Position numbers and translations under genes: made by a program. Source: Rhizobiaceae bacterium CPCC 101076 (GTDB lineage: Bacteria; Pseudomonadota; Alphaproteobacteria; Rhizobiales; Methylopilaceae). Taken from it: 64,000 bases of DNA. Positions 15,866 through 24,379 of the stretch are shown piece by piece. The notes beneath the pieces were generated by a model. That model searched no databases, was not told the origin of the DNA, and saw only the letters and a program-made list of their open reading frames with translations. The stretch spans positions 124,001 to 188,000 of the forward strand of contig QDFX01000004.1 in assembly GCA_003347645.1 (NCBI GenBank). Reading direction: 5' to 3'. Every line of letters begins with the position of its first letter. The stretch's first letter is position 1.

Positions 15866-16302
15866 TAATCCTTCAACGTCACGAGATAGGCGACGATATC
15901 CTCGATTTCAGCGGGGTCGAGGATGGTTTTGCCGCGCCATGCCGGCGCCGTGCCCGGATTGTCGGTGGTCTTGAGATAGGACGGCATCAGGCTGGCCGGG
16001 TTGAGCGCCTTCGCATCGACGACACGAAGGCGGATCTGTGCCTCCGAAAGTCGCGACCCCACGCCGGTCAGATCTGGCGCGAGATTTCCCTGTAGATGCG
16101 GTTCGGGGAACGGACCCATATGGCAGAGAACGCAAAGCGAGCGGTGGCGATCCATGATCAGCCGCAAGCCGTTGGCCGGATCGCCAGGCCGGCCGGTGAG
16201 CGAGACCGGGATCGTGTCGCCGCTGACGGCATACGGCACCGGACCATTCTGCGCCGCGGCAGGCGTGACGCCCAGCATAGCGGCGAGGACAAGGGTCTTC
16301 AC
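15865..16302 (-). CDS. soxX: Sulfur-oxidation monoheme cytochrome SoxX-like
   Basis: A 145-aa cytochrome with an N-terminal signal peptide ending at AAAQ. The heme site is Cys57/Cys60/His61 (CVLCH), and Met106 in 'NPASLMPSYL' is the likely axial ligand. The 'GNLAPDLTGVGSRLSEAQIR' segment and the spacing are typical of SoxX, the electron-accepting partner of SoxA. The gene lies between the flavoprotein gene and soxY, overlapping both by one to four bases. Confidence 0.92.
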   Translation of the reverse strand: MKTLVLAAMLGVTPAAAQNGPVPYAVSGDTIPVSLTGRPGDPANGLRLIMDRHRSLCVLCHMGPFPEPHLQGNLAPDLTGVGSRLSEAQIRLRVVDAKALNPASLMPSYLKTTDNPGTAPAWRGKTILDPAEIEDIVAYLVTLKD

Positions 16303-17573
16303 GCGAAAACCTCGCCCGTGATCGTGCGGAACCAGCTGTCCGCGTAGACCGCCTCGGCGGCCCGCACGGATGCGGGAGCGCTGAGCGGGCTCGTGCCGCC
16401 CGCCCCTTCGACCTCCGCCAGCAGACCGTCCTTCGGCCGATACACGCCTGCAATGGAAATACCGTAGTCCGGCGCGACGAGACTATAGCAGGTGTTGATC
16501 AGCTTCGGCTCGGCCGGCTTCCGGTCACGCAGGAGCGAGATCACGGCCGCGGCGCAGACCTTCGCCTGGGCGTTGGCGGTGAAGGCCGATTTGGGCATCG
16601 CGCCACCAATGGCGGCATCGCCAATGACATGAATTCCCGGCTGGAGCTTCGATTCGAACGTCACCGGATCGATCGGGCACCAGCCGGTCTGGTCGGCGAC
16701 GCCGGCCATCGCGGCGATGGCTCCGGCACGCTGCGGCGGGATGACGTTCGCGACATCGGCCTCGTGGTTGCCGAACTCCGTGATGAGCGTCTTCGTCGAC
16801 GGGTCGACCTCGGTGACGCGCCCGCCCATGGACAGCGACACCCATTCGATTAAACCGGGATAGAGCTCCTGCCATGCAGCCTGGAACAGGCGCTGCTTCG
16901 AGAACTGGTCCTTGGCGTCGAGGATGATCAGCTTCGACTTCGGCTTCGAGAGCTTGAGGTAGTGCGCGATCAGGCTGGCGCGCTCGTAGGGTCCCGGCGG
17001 ACAGCGGAACGGGTTCGGCGGCGATGAGATGACCACTGTGCCGCCGTCCGCCATCTCCGCGAGCTGGCGGCGCAGGAGCACGGTCTGGCCACCGGCCTTC
17101 CAGGCATGCGGCATCGCCTCGACAGCGGTTTCGGAATAGCCGGGGATGGCGTCGAACCGGAGATCGACGCCCGGCGCCACGACGAGGCGCGCATACTCGA
17201 TCTCGGCTCCGTCGGCGAGACGAACCCTGCGGGCAGCATGGTCGACGCCGGTTGCGGCCTGATGCACGACCTCGATGCCGTCGCGGCGCACGCCGTCATA
17301 GGTGAACTGCTGCGCCTCGATCTCGCGCAGGCCGGCGATCACCTCATTGCTGAACGGACAGGCCGTATAGAGCGTCTGCGGCTCGACCAGGGTCACCGCG
17401 AGATTGTGATCCTCCTGTTTCAGCGCGCGGGCGCAGCTCGCGCCGGCGAAACCGCCGCCGATGACGACCACGCGGCTCTGCGCCTGTCCGATGGCTGGCG
17501 GAGCGCCGAGCGCGGCGACCGCGCCGGAGGCGGCGACGCCCTGAAGGACCGTCCTACGGCTTGGCTGACGCAT
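16299..17573 (-). CDS. fccB: Flavocytochrome c sulfide dehydrogenase, flavoprotein subunit (FccB/SoxF-like)
   Basis: A 424-aa Tat-exported FAD enzyme. The N-terminus has SRRTVLQG and a hydrophobic core, then a Rossmann fold 'RVVVIGGGFAGASCARALKQ'. The two redox-active cysteines of the FccB/SoxF family are present in 'LYTACPFSN' (Cys72) and 'NPFRCPPGPYERAS' (Cys191), with 'IHVIGDAAIGGAMPKSAFTA' near the end. It should oxidise sulfide or a related sulfane species and pass electrons to the small cytochrome encoded immediately upstream, with which it overlaps by 20 bases. Confidence 0.9.
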   Translation of the reverse strand: MRQPSRRTVLQGVAASGAVAALGAPPAIGQAQSRVVVIGGGFAGASCARALKQEDHNLAVTLVEPQTLYTACPFSNEVIAGLREIEAQQFTYDGVRRDGIEVVHQAATGVDHAARRVRLADGAEIEYARLVVAPGVDLRFDAIPGYSETAVEAMPHAWKAGGQTVLLRRQLAEMADGGTVVISSPPNPFRCPPGPYERASLIAHYLKLSKPKSKLIILDAKDQFSKQRLFQAAWQELYPGLIEWVSLSMGGRVTEVDPSTKTLITEFGNHEADVANVIPPQRAGAIAAMAGVADQTGWCPIDPVTFESKLQPGIHVIGDAAIGGAMPKSAFTANAQAKVCAAAVISLLRDRKPAEPKLINTCYSLVAPDYGISIAGVYRPKDGLLAEVEGAGGTSPLSAPASVRAAEAVYADSWFRTITGEVFA

Positions 17574-17856
17574 GGTCTTTACTCGCGAGCCAGTTGGCGA
17601 TGGCGCGCGTCTCCCCGTCCGAGAAACCCTTGGCGATGCGGTCCATCACCGTCGCAGGACGGCTGCCGGACCGGAACGCCTGCATGTCGGCGACGATCGA
17701 TTCCGGCGTCCGGCCCGAAAGGGTCGGAACGGGCAGGTCACGACCGGCCGGCGCATGGCATCCTGCACATGCTGTTGCACCGGCCGGCGCTTCGGCGGCT
17801 ACAGGCATCGCTGCAACGACGCCGAGCACCGCGAGCAGGAGAAGCTCGCGGCGCAT
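17554..17856 (-). CDS. fccA: Small c-type cytochrome, FccA-like subunit
   Basis: A 100-aa monoheme cytochrome with a signal peptide (about residues 1-22) and the heme motif Cys30/Cys33/His34 (CAGCH), followed by 'PVPTLSGRTPESIVADMQAF' and 'IAKGFSDGETRAIANWLAS', the pattern of FccA/class I sulfide dehydrogenase cytochromes. I placed the start at ATG 17856; the in-frame extension to 18120 is antisense-like Arg-rich sequence. It overlaps fccB by 20 bases, so the two are almost certainly subunits of one enzyme. Confidence 0.87.
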   Translation of the reverse strand: MRRELLLLAVLGVVAAMPVAAEAPAGATACAGCHAPAGRDLPVPTLSGRTPESIVADMQAFRSGSRPATVMDRIAKGFSDGETRAIANWLASKDHASAKP

Positions 17857-17888
17857 CGATCTGCCGCCTGGACTCGCCACGATCCCGC

Positions 17889-20060
17889 TCAGGCCAGATC
17901 GTGGTTCTTCAGCGGCAGGGTGCGGATACGCTTGCCCGTCGCCGCGAAGAGCGCATTGAGAACCGCCGGAGCCGCGACCGCGATCGTCGGCTCGCCAACG
18001 CCGCCCCAGAAACCGCCCGACGGCAGGATGATCGTCTCGACCGCCGGCATCTCGGCCATGCGGAGCACGTCGTAGGTGTCGAAATTCTCCTGCTCGATCC
18101 GGCCGTTCTTGACCGTGCATTCGCCATAGAGGCTGGCGGAAAGGCCGTAGACGAACGAGCCCTCGACCTGCCGTTCAATCTGCGCCGGATTGACCATGTG
18201 GCCCGGATCGGTGGCCGCGACGATGCGGTGGATCTTGAGACGCCCGTCGGTCACCGACACTTCGGCGGCGGCGGCGACATAGCTGCCGAAGCCCATGATC
18301 TGGGCGAGGCCGCGATGAACGCCCTGCGGCGGGGCCTTGTCCCAGCCGACGCCCTCGGCGACCGCGTTCAGCACCGCGAGGTGCTTCGGGTGCTTCGCCA
18401 TCAGCTTGCGCCGGAATTCCAGCGGATCGACGCCGGCCGCATGGGCCAGTTCGTCCATGAAGGATTCCACGTAGATCGCATTCTGGTTGAGGTTGACGCC
18501 GCGCCAGAAGCCCGGCGGGATCGGCGGATTGCGCATCGCATGGTCGATCACGAGGTTCGGGATCGTGTAGCCGAGATGGCCTTCCGGACTGCTCGCGGTG
18601 AGGCCCTGGAAGACGACCGGATCCATGCCGCCCTGCATGCCTTCCGGCCGCACCGTCGCAAGGATCGACTGGCCGGAAATCCGCATATGCAGCGCCGTCA
18701 GATTGCCCTGCGCGTCGAGCGCGCCGGTCATCTTGCACTGCGTCGTCGGATGGTAGGCGCCGTGGAGCATGTCTTCCTCACGCGTCCAGAGCAGCTTCAC
18801 ATGCGTGCCGGGAACCTCCTTGGCGAGGAGCACGGCCTGCCGGACATAGTCCTGGAAATTGCCGCGCCGACCGAAGCCGCCGCCAAGATGCACTTTGTGG
18901 ACGTCGCACTTCTGCACCGGCAGGCCGGCGGCTTCGGCCGCAACTGCGAGGCTCGATTCACCGTTCTGCGTCGGCACCCAGACTTCGCAGCGATCGGGCG
19001 TATAGAGCGCCGTGGCGTTCATCGGCTCCATCGTGGCGTGGTTCTGGTACGGAAAGGCGTAGGTCGCGGTGACCACCTTGCCGCCACCGGAGAATTGCGC
19101 CTGCACGTCGCCCACCTTGGTCGACACGAAGGCGTCGTTGGCATCGAGACCGGCCTTGAGCATTTCGGCGATAGAAGCGGTCGAGACATCCTTGTTCGGA
19201 CCCTCGTCCCAGGTCACCGGGAGGGCATCGAGCGCGGTCTTCGCCCGCCACCAGGTATCGGCAATGACCGCGACCGTGGTGTCGTCGATCTTCACGATTT
19301 TCTTCACGCCGGGCATGCCGGAGACGGCAGCCGCATCGAAACTCGCGACCTTGCCGCCGAAATGCGGGCAGGCCCGAACGGCAGCGTTCAGCATCCCGGG
19401 GAATTTCAGGTCGGCGCCATAGACCTGCTTACCCGTCAACTTGTCGGCCGTATCGAGGCGGGGCAGCGGCTTGCCCGCGATCGTCCAGTTCTTCGGATCC
19501 TTCAGCGCGATATTACCGGGAGGCGTCTGCTTCGCGGCAGCTTCGGCGACCTTGCCGTAGGTCGTGGTGCGCTTGCTCGGATTGTGAGTGATCACACCCT
19601 TTGAGACCGAGCACTCCGAGCGCGGAACCTTCCACTCGGCAGCGGCGGCGGCGACCAGCATTTCACGCGCGGCGGCTCCGCCCTGGCGCACGTAGTCGTG
19701 CGACTCCCGGATACCGCGGCTGCCGCCTGTCGAATAATTGCCCCAGACACGGTTGCGGGCGAGATTCTGGCCGGGCGACGGATATTCCGTCGTGACCTTC
19801 GACCAGTCGCATTCCAGTTCCTCGGCGACGAGCTGGGCGAGACCGGTCAACGTGCCCTGCCCCATTTCCGAGCGGGCGATGCGGATGACCACCGTCTCAT
19901 CCGGCTTGATGACCACCCAGGCATTCACTTCCGGAATGGTCGCGCCCTGGGCCAGGGCCTCAGGCGTGAACGGGATGTGGAAGCCGAGCGAGAAGCCGCC
20001 GACTGCGGCGGCGGAGCCGACAATGAAATTGCGGCGCGAAACCTTGGTTGCGATCGTCAT
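17889..20060 (-). CDS. Xanthine dehydrogenase-family molybdopterin-binding subunit (IorB-like)
   Basis: A 723-aa molybdenum hydroxylase large subunit. A Tat signal ('SRRNFIVGSAAAVGG') shows export to the periplasm, typical of the isoquinoline 1-oxidoreductase beta/aldehyde oxidoreductase group. Cofactor-contact regions include 'ARSEMGQGTLTGLAQLVAEE', 'VHLGGGFGRRGNFQDYVRQA' and the C-terminal 'GFWGGVGEPTIAVAAPAVLN'. The group is often annotated isoquinoline oxidoreductase, but the substrate cannot be predicted. Its 2Fe-2S partner and a cytochrome c are encoded directly upstream and maturation factors downstream. The start ATG 20060 was chosen for the Tat signal; the longer frame to 20414 is antisense to the small subunit. 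Confidence 0.9.
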   Translation of the reverse strand: MTIATKVSRRNFIVGSAAAVGGFSLGFHIPFTPEALAQGATIPEVNAWVVIKPDETVVIRIARSEMGQGTLTGLAQLVAEELECDWSKVTTEYPSPGQNLARNRVWGNYSTGGSRGIRESHDYVRQGGAAAREMLVAAAAAEWKVPRSECSVSKGVITHNPSKRTTTYGKVAEAAAKQTPPGNIALKDPKNWTIAGKPLPRLDTADKLTGKQVYGADLKFPGMLNAAVRACPHFGGKVASFDAAAVSGMPGVKKIVKIDDTTVAVIADTWWRAKTALDALPVTWDEGPNKDVSTASIAEMLKAGLDANDAFVSTKVGDVQAQFSGGGKVVTATYAFPYQNHATMEPMNATALYTPDRCEVWVPTQNGESSLAVAAEAAGLPVQKCDVHKVHLGGGFGRRGNFQDYVRQAVLLAKEVPGTHVKLLWTREEDMLHGAYHPTTQCKMTGALDAQGNLTALHMRISGQSILATVRPEGMQGGMDPVVFQGLTASSPEGHLGYTIPNLVIDHAMRNPPIPPGFWRGVNLNQNAIYVESFMDELAHAAGVDPLEFRRKLMAKHPKHLAVLNAVAEGVGWDKAPPQGVHRGLAQIMGFGSYVAAAAEVSVTDGRLKIHRIVAATDPGHMVNPAQIERQVEGSFVYGLSASLYGECTVKNGRIEQENFDTYDVLRMAEMPAVETIILPSGGFWGGVGEPTIAVAAPAVLNALFAATGKRIRTLPLKNHDLA

Positions 20061-20071
20061 GTCCGCCTCCC

Positions 20072-20539
20072 TCAACCGGCTTGGGTGGAGCCGCCCTTGG
20101 CGGCCTCTTTGATCGCGGCGCGGACACGATTGTACGTCCCGCAGCGGCAGATATTGGTGATCTCGGCGCTGATATCCTCGTCGTTCGGATTCGGATTCTG
20201 CTGAAGCAGACCGGCCGCCGCCATGATCATGCCGGGCTGACAATAGCCGCACTGCGGCACGTCGAGCGCGAGCCAGGCCTTCTGCACCGGATGGGAGCCG
20301 TCCGGCGACAGGCCCTCGATGGTGACGATCTTCTGCTCCGGAGCGATTGCGTTGATGGGCATCGCGCAAGAGCGCGTCGCGATTCCGTCGATGTGAACCG
20401 TGCAAGCGCCGCACTGAGCGATGCCGCAGCCGAACTTGGTGCCGGTCAACCCGGCCTGCTCGCGGATCACCCAGAGTAGCGGCGTTTCGGGATCGACATC
20501 GAAGTCGCGTGCCTCGCCATTAATCGTCAGTCGAGCCAT
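20072..20539 (-). CDS. (2Fe-2S)-binding small subunit of the molybdenum hydroxylase (IorA-like)
   Basis: The 155-aa subunit carries two 2Fe-2S clusters. The plant-type ferredoxin cluster is bound by Cys38, Cys43, Cys46 and Cys58 ('[17 protein letters not shown]', 'RSC'), and the second by Cys97, Cys100, Cys131 and Cys133 ('[12 protein letters not shown]', 'CRCGTY'). It transfers electrons from the Mo centre to an acceptor, here probably the neighbouring cytochrome c. It has no signal peptide and would leave the cell folded with the Tat-targeted large subunit. Eleven bases separate it from that gene. Confidence 0.95.
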   Translation of the reverse strand: MARLTINGEARDFDVDPETPLLWVIREQAGLTGTKFGCGIAQCGACTVHIDGIATRSCAMPINAIAPEQKIVTIEGLSPDGSHPVQKAWLALDVPQCGYCQPGMIMAAAGLLQQNPNPNDEDISAEITNICRCGTYNRVRAAIKEAAKGGSTQAG

Positions 20540-20564
20540 GTTGATCTCCTCCTGAGTTCGGCTG

Positions 20565-20957
20565 TCACTGGGCTGCTGGTGTTTGCGAGGAAAGACCGCG
20601 CAGATAGGCGACGATCGCGCCGCGCTGCGTCTGGTCGCGCAGGCTGATCGTCATCGTGGTGTTGGGAACGAGCTTGCGGGGATCATCGAGATAGGCGTTC
20701 AGCGTCTCGTCGCTCCACACGATGCCTGCATTCTTCAGAGCATCGGAGTAGCGGGCGCCTTCAACGGTGCCAGCTTTCCGGCCGAACACGCCCGACAGGT
20801 TTGGGCCGACCCGGGTCTGGCCGGGCTGGACGCTGTGGCATGTCCCGCAGCGCTGCTGGAAAAGACGCTGGCCGTCAGCCGAGGCGTCCTGCGCCTGCGC
20901 CGAGCCGATACTGAAACTTGAGACGACTAGAGCTGAAGCGAAAAGCCTGAGGCTCAT
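20565..20957 (-). CDS. Class I cytochrome c (c2-like)
   Basis: A 130-aa periplasmic cytochrome: signal peptide to about residue 22 (AQA), heme motif Cys37/Cys40/His41 (CGTCH), '[20 protein letters not shown]' and '[20 protein letters not shown]' containing the axial methionine, the pattern of cytochrome c2/c-550. As first gene of the minus-strand operon it is the natural electron acceptor for the molybdenum hydroxylase and perhaps for the FccAB and SoxXA proteins encoded after it. It lies 131 bases from the end of the histidine kinase gene, the only gap large enough for the operon promoter. Confidence 0.93.
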   Translation of the reverse strand: MSLRLFASALVVSSFSIGSAQAQDASADGQRLFQQRCGTCHSVQPGQTRVGPNLSGVFGRKAGTVEGARYSDALKNAGIVWSDETLNAYLDDPRKLVPNTTMTISLRDQTQRGAIVAYLRGLSSQTPAAQ

Positions 20958-21088
20958 TTGGACACTCCGATAACCGGCGCGGAGTGTGCACTTGGAAGGC
21001 CTCTAAACTTTGCCACCTGGATCGCGAAGTGTCAGCGAATGTCGCGGAAAGAAGCTTCGGCCAAACTTTGATACAAATAACGGTCGGA

Positions 21089-22597
21089 TCATTCGGCCGG
21101 CGAATTACCCCAGGCAAGCGGCTGGTTAGGAACGGGTTCCGCCTTTGAAGCCTTGCGGGCTTTATCGACGGGCTGCGTCTGCGGCAGCGTGATGGTCGCG
21201 CGGAGTCCGGTGCCGGTATTGGCGAGAACGATATCGCCGCCATGGTGCCGGACGATATCGCGTGCGATCGACAGGCCGAGCCCGATACCACCAGTCTCGC
21301 GGTTGCGGGAATCCTCCAACCGGAAGAACGGGGCGAAGACGCGCTCGACCGTATCGACCGGAATTCCCGGGCCGTCATCCTCGATCATGATGTTGATCGC
21401 GGCCGCGTTCGCCCGGAGACTGACGCGCGCACGCTCGCCATAGCGGACAGCGTTCTCGATCAGATTGCGCACGGCGCGCTTCAGCGAGTCCGCGCGGCAG
21501 CGATAGCCGATCTTCGGCGCCTCGGTGAACGTCACGTCGTGGCCGATTTCGGCGATGTCGTCGCAGAGGCTGCCGACGAGCGCCGTCAGATCGACGTTTC
21601 GCGTTTCTTCCTCGACCGCCTCGTCGCGGGAGAAGGCGAGCGTCGCCTCCGTCATCTGCCGAAGCTCGTCGAGCGTGCTCAGCATCTTCTCGCGCGTCTC
21701 GTCGTCGGAGACGAACTCGGCGCGCAGGCGCAGCGATGTCAGCGGCGTGCGCAGATCATGACCTATGGCGGCGAGCATGCGCGTGCGGTCCTCGACGAAG
21801 CGCTGCAGACGCGCTTGCATCAGGTTGAACGCTTCCGTCGTCTGGCGGATGTCGTCCGGCCCGCGCTCGGGCAAAGGTGGCACGCTTTCGCCGCGCCCAA
21901 GCGCTTCGGCGGCAACCGCGAGGCGGCGCATCGGGCCGGTCATGCCGCGCGCGATCAAAGCGGCGCAGATGGAAAGGATGATCGCGGTTACGGTCAGCGA
22001 GATCAGGGACCGCGACGTCCACATCCCGTTGATGATCTTCTTGGAAAAGGCGGTGTTCAGCCAAGTTCCGTCAGCGAGCTGGACGGTGAGACCCATGCCC
22101 ATGCCTTGGGGCTGGTTCAGATAGAGAAACTTCGCCGAACGGGAGAGCGGCCACGCATGAGCTGGCAGGTCGCCCCATGCAGGAAGCTGTTCGGTCGCAA
22201 CGCTGGTGGGACCGGCCGTTTCCGGCGCATGAGGTGGTACGGGCTCGCTCACGCCATTGGCGATCTTCTGCACAGTTGGCAGGGGTTCGGCGAGACGAGC
22301 CTTGGCGTCCCGGCGCCAGGACGCCGCATCCTCGGGAAAGTCATGCGAGATCCAAAATCGCGAATAGGTCGTGCCGCTGGCGAGAAGGACATCCGCGTGC
22401 ACATCGGATGGCGTCGATTCCAGGACCTTGGCCACAGAGGCGCAGCGGCTAAGAAATTCGGCCTTCGCCGATCTGAACAGAGCCTCGTCGCGCTCGGTGC
22501 TGAACAGCAGCAGGCTGATGCCCTGCGACAAAGCGAGCGCGAACAGCATCACCGCGATGAAGCGGGCGGCGAGGCTCTTGTTCCAGAGGCTGATCAT
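21089..22597 (-). CDS. EnvZ-type sensor histidine kinase
   Basis: A 502-aa inner-membrane kinase. A first membrane helix (about residues 12-32) and a second (about 200-222) enclose a roughly 165-residue periplasmic sensor domain. HAMP sequence follows, then the H-box 'LAAIGHDLRTPLTSLRLRAE', N-box 'NLIENAVRYG', 'EDDGPGIP' and 'GGIGLGLSIARDI', all intact. The response regulator stop overlaps its ATG at 22597 (ATGA), so they are co-translated. It lies immediately upstream of and in the same direction as the sulfur/molybdenum operon, a possible target. The stimulus is unknown. Confidence 0.92.
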   Translation of the reverse strand: MISLWNKSLAARFIAVMLFALALSQGISLLLFSTERDEALFRSAKAEFLSRCASVAKVLESTPSDVHADVLLASGTTYSRFWISHDFPEDAASWRRDAKARLAEPLPTVQKIANGVSEPVPPHAPETAGPTSVATEQLPAWGDLPAHAWPLSRSAKFLYLNQPQGMGMGLTVQLADGTWLNTAFSKKIINGMWTSRSLISLTVTAIILSICAALIARGMTGPMRRLAVAAEALGRGESVPPLPERGPDDIRQTTEAFNLMQARLQRFVEDRTRMLAAIGHDLRTPLTSLRLRAEFVSDDETREKMLSTLDELRQMTEATLAFSRDEAVEEETRNVDLTALVGSLCDDIAEIGHDVTFTEAPKIGYRCRADSLKRAVRNLIENAVRYGERARVSLRANAAAINIMIEDDGPGIPVDTVERVFAPFFRLEDSRNRETGGIGLGLSIARDIVRHHGGDIVLANTGTGLRATITLPQTQPVDKARKASKAEPVPNQPLAWGNSPAE

Positions 22598-23313
22598 GCG
22601 GACGAAATCTCCGCGGAGAAGCTGTAGCCGCCACCCCAATGCGTCTTGATCAGCGCTGGAGTCTTCGGATCGGCCTCGATCTTCTTGCGAAGTCGGCTGA
22701 CCTGATTGTCGATACTGCGATCGAACGGATCGGCGGTGCGGCCCACCGTCAGATCGAGAAGCTGGTCGCGGCTGAGGACTAGGCCGCCGTGATCGAGGAA
22801 TACGCTGAGAAGTCGGAATTCGGCCGTGCTCAGCGGCACGATCATGCCGTCCTGGTCGGTCAGTTCGCGCCGGCCGACATTGAGCGACCAGCGGTCGAAC
22901 GCAACCTCCTTGGCTTTGATCTGGCCGCGCTGCGGCGGCAGGCTCTGCACGCGGCGAAGCACGGCCTTGATGCGAGCGAGAAGTTCCCGGGGATTGAACG
23001 GCTTGGAAAGATAGTCGTCCGCTCCGAGCTCGAGCCCGACGATGCGGTCAGTCTCCTCCGCCATCGCGGTCAGCATGATGACCGGAAGGCTGGTCGATTC
23101 ACGGATATACCGGCACAGGGAGAGCCCGTCCTCTCCGGGCATCATGACGTCGAGCACGACGAGATCGATGCCGTTGCGCTCGATCAGCTTACGGCACGCG
23201 GCCGCGCTGTCGGCGAGGCTGGTCCGATAGCCATGCTTGCTGAGGTATTTGCCGACTAGGTCGCGGATGTCGCGATGGTCGTCGACAATGGCGATGTGTG
23301 GCACCGCATCCAT
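22594..23313 (-). CDS. OmpR-family response regulator
   Basis: The 239-aa regulator has a receiver domain (residues 1-120; Asp11/Asp12, phosphoacceptor Asp55 in 'VVLDVMMPGEDG', the conserved 'PVIMLTA' and Lys in 'DDYLSKPFNP') and a winged-helix DNA-binding domain ('LSTAEFRLLSVFLDHGGLVL', 'DRSIDNQVSRLRKKIEADPK', 'HWGGGYSF'). It is coupled to the downstream EnvZ-type kinase. Targets are not evident; the cytochrome/Mo hydroxylase/sox operon beyond the kinase is the first candidate by position. Confidence 0.93.
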   Translation of the reverse strand: MDAVPHIAIVDDHRDIRDLVGKYLSKHGYRTSLADSAAACRKLIERNGIDLVVLDVMMPGEDGLSLCRYIRESTSLPVIMLTAMAEETDRIVGLELGADDYLSKPFNPRELLARIKAVLRRVQSLPPQRGQIKAKEVAFDRWSLNVGRRELTDQDGMIVPLSTAEFRLLSVFLDHGGLVLSRDQLLDLTVGRTADPFDRSIDNQVSRLRKKIEADPKTPALIKTHWGGGYSFSAEISSA

Positions 23314-23511
23314 GAGAGAGCTCCTGAAAGGTTCTCTACCCCCGTCTCTCCGAGTGTACAGGGGAAAATTGTATCAAAACGTCCCCCGTTCGTGCAGCGC
23401 GACAACCAACGACAAAGTGGGCTTCCGGCGGGAAGTCTCTGCGACATTGGCCGCCTAGATTAGCGGCGTTCGGGCGGTCACGGTTCCCGCCGCCCGGGCT
23501 GTCCCCCGTCG

Positions 23512-23541
23512 ACGCCGCCGGCCCAGCCGGCGGCGTTTTCT
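23512..23541 (+). terminator. Orphan intrinsic terminator
   Basis: ACGCCGCCGGC (23512-23522) and GCCGGCGGCGT (23526-23536) form an 11-bp GC stem with a CCA loop, followed by TTTTCTTC on the plus strand. No plus-strand gene lies upstream of it; the nearest upstream plus-strand coding sequence is imuA, more than 11 kb away. The gap 23314-23758 otherwise holds no gene I can support. A second hairpin (CGGGCGG with CCGCCCG, about 23471-23495) precedes the terminator, so an unannotated small RNA is possible. Confidence 0.7.
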
Positions 23542-23758
23542 TCGAGTCCCGGCAAATGGATCGCGCCGCGGGCGAACTTGTAACGAAATATCGCTCATTG
23601 GGCGGTGGTCAACAAAGGATATCAAACCGCCTGCTCGCCGGCGAATTTCTGCGACATCCCTGCATTAGCCTCGGCATCAGTTCGGAAAGCGTGAAATCAG
23701 AAGCTCTGTTGCTTCGCCCAGCGACGCCTTGCGTCGGCTTCTCACAAGGAGATCGGCC

Positions 23759-23845
23759 ATGACGAAAATTCAGTACGTCTATGTTGCGACCGTACTCGCG
23801 AGCTTTCTGGTCGCGTTCGGCCTCGCCTATATTCAGACCGCCTGA
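23759..23845 (+). CDS. 28-residue single-span membrane microprotein
   Basis: The ORF starts at ATG 23759 with a strong AAGGAG ribosome-binding site seven bases upstream and encodes 28 residues: a short charged N-terminus (MTKIQ), then an uninterrupted hydrophobic stretch ('[18 protein letters not shown]') and a short tail, IQTA. That is exactly one membrane helix. Its size places it below usual gene-calling limits. The strong ribosome-binding site, clean composition and position in a 570-base gene gap support translation. I do not recognise a family. A tRNA gene on the other strand follows 39 bases downstream. Confidence 0.55.
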   Translation: MTKIQYVYVATVLASFLVAFGLAYIQTA

Positions 23846-23884
23846 ACCGCGCAGATCACAAGACAGATTTGATTTTGGGAAGAT

Positions 23885-23960
<76 letters not shown>

Positions 23961-24076
23961 ACGAAGGGCGTCATTTACGGTGCGGCGTCGAAGAGTGTCA
24001 AGGCGAAGGACACGGGCTTGAAGCGCGGATGAACGGCCGGTACAACTCGGCCTCCTTCCGGGGCGGGATCTTCTCC

Positions 24077-24379
24077 ATGAGCGCGATCGTCTGGCTACTG
24101 CTTACGATCATCAACATCTACTTCTGGATCGTCATCGCATCAGCCGTTCTGAGCTGGTTGATCGCGTTCAACGTCGTCAATCCCCGTAACCAGATCGTCG
24201 GCACGATCTGGGACACGCTGGTCAGGCTCACCGAGCCGGCCCTGGCGCCGATCCGTCGTATCCTGCCCAATCTCGGCGGCATCGACCTTTCGCCGGTCGT
24301 GCTCCTGCTTCTGCTCGGCTTCCTCAGCCGACTGATCATCGAGCTCTACGCCAGCCTGGCGGTCTCTCCGACTCTATGA
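24077..24379 (+). CDS. YggT family membrane protein
   Basis: A 100-aa integral membrane protein with the YggT pattern: helix one '[20 protein letters not shown]', the conserved '[15 protein letters not shown]', then '[20 protein letters not shown]', '[16 protein letters not shown]'. YggT proteins are linked to cell division or osmotic functions but poorly defined. ATG 24077 is preferred over the upstream frame to 24029 because family members start at the first hydrophobic helix. The stop overlaps the next start by four bases. Confidence 0.88.
   Translation: MSAIVWLLLTIINIYFWIVIASAVLSWLIAFNVVNPRNQIVGTIWDTLVRLTEPALAPIRRILPNLGGIDLSPVVLLLLLGFLSRLIIELYASLAVSPTL

Noticed and set aside
17106-19604. 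A very long plus-strand open frame of about 830 codons opposite the Mo hydroxylase.
   Set aside because: Arg/His/Asp-rich translation without any domain; it is the antisense shadow of real minus-strand genes in GC-rich DNA.
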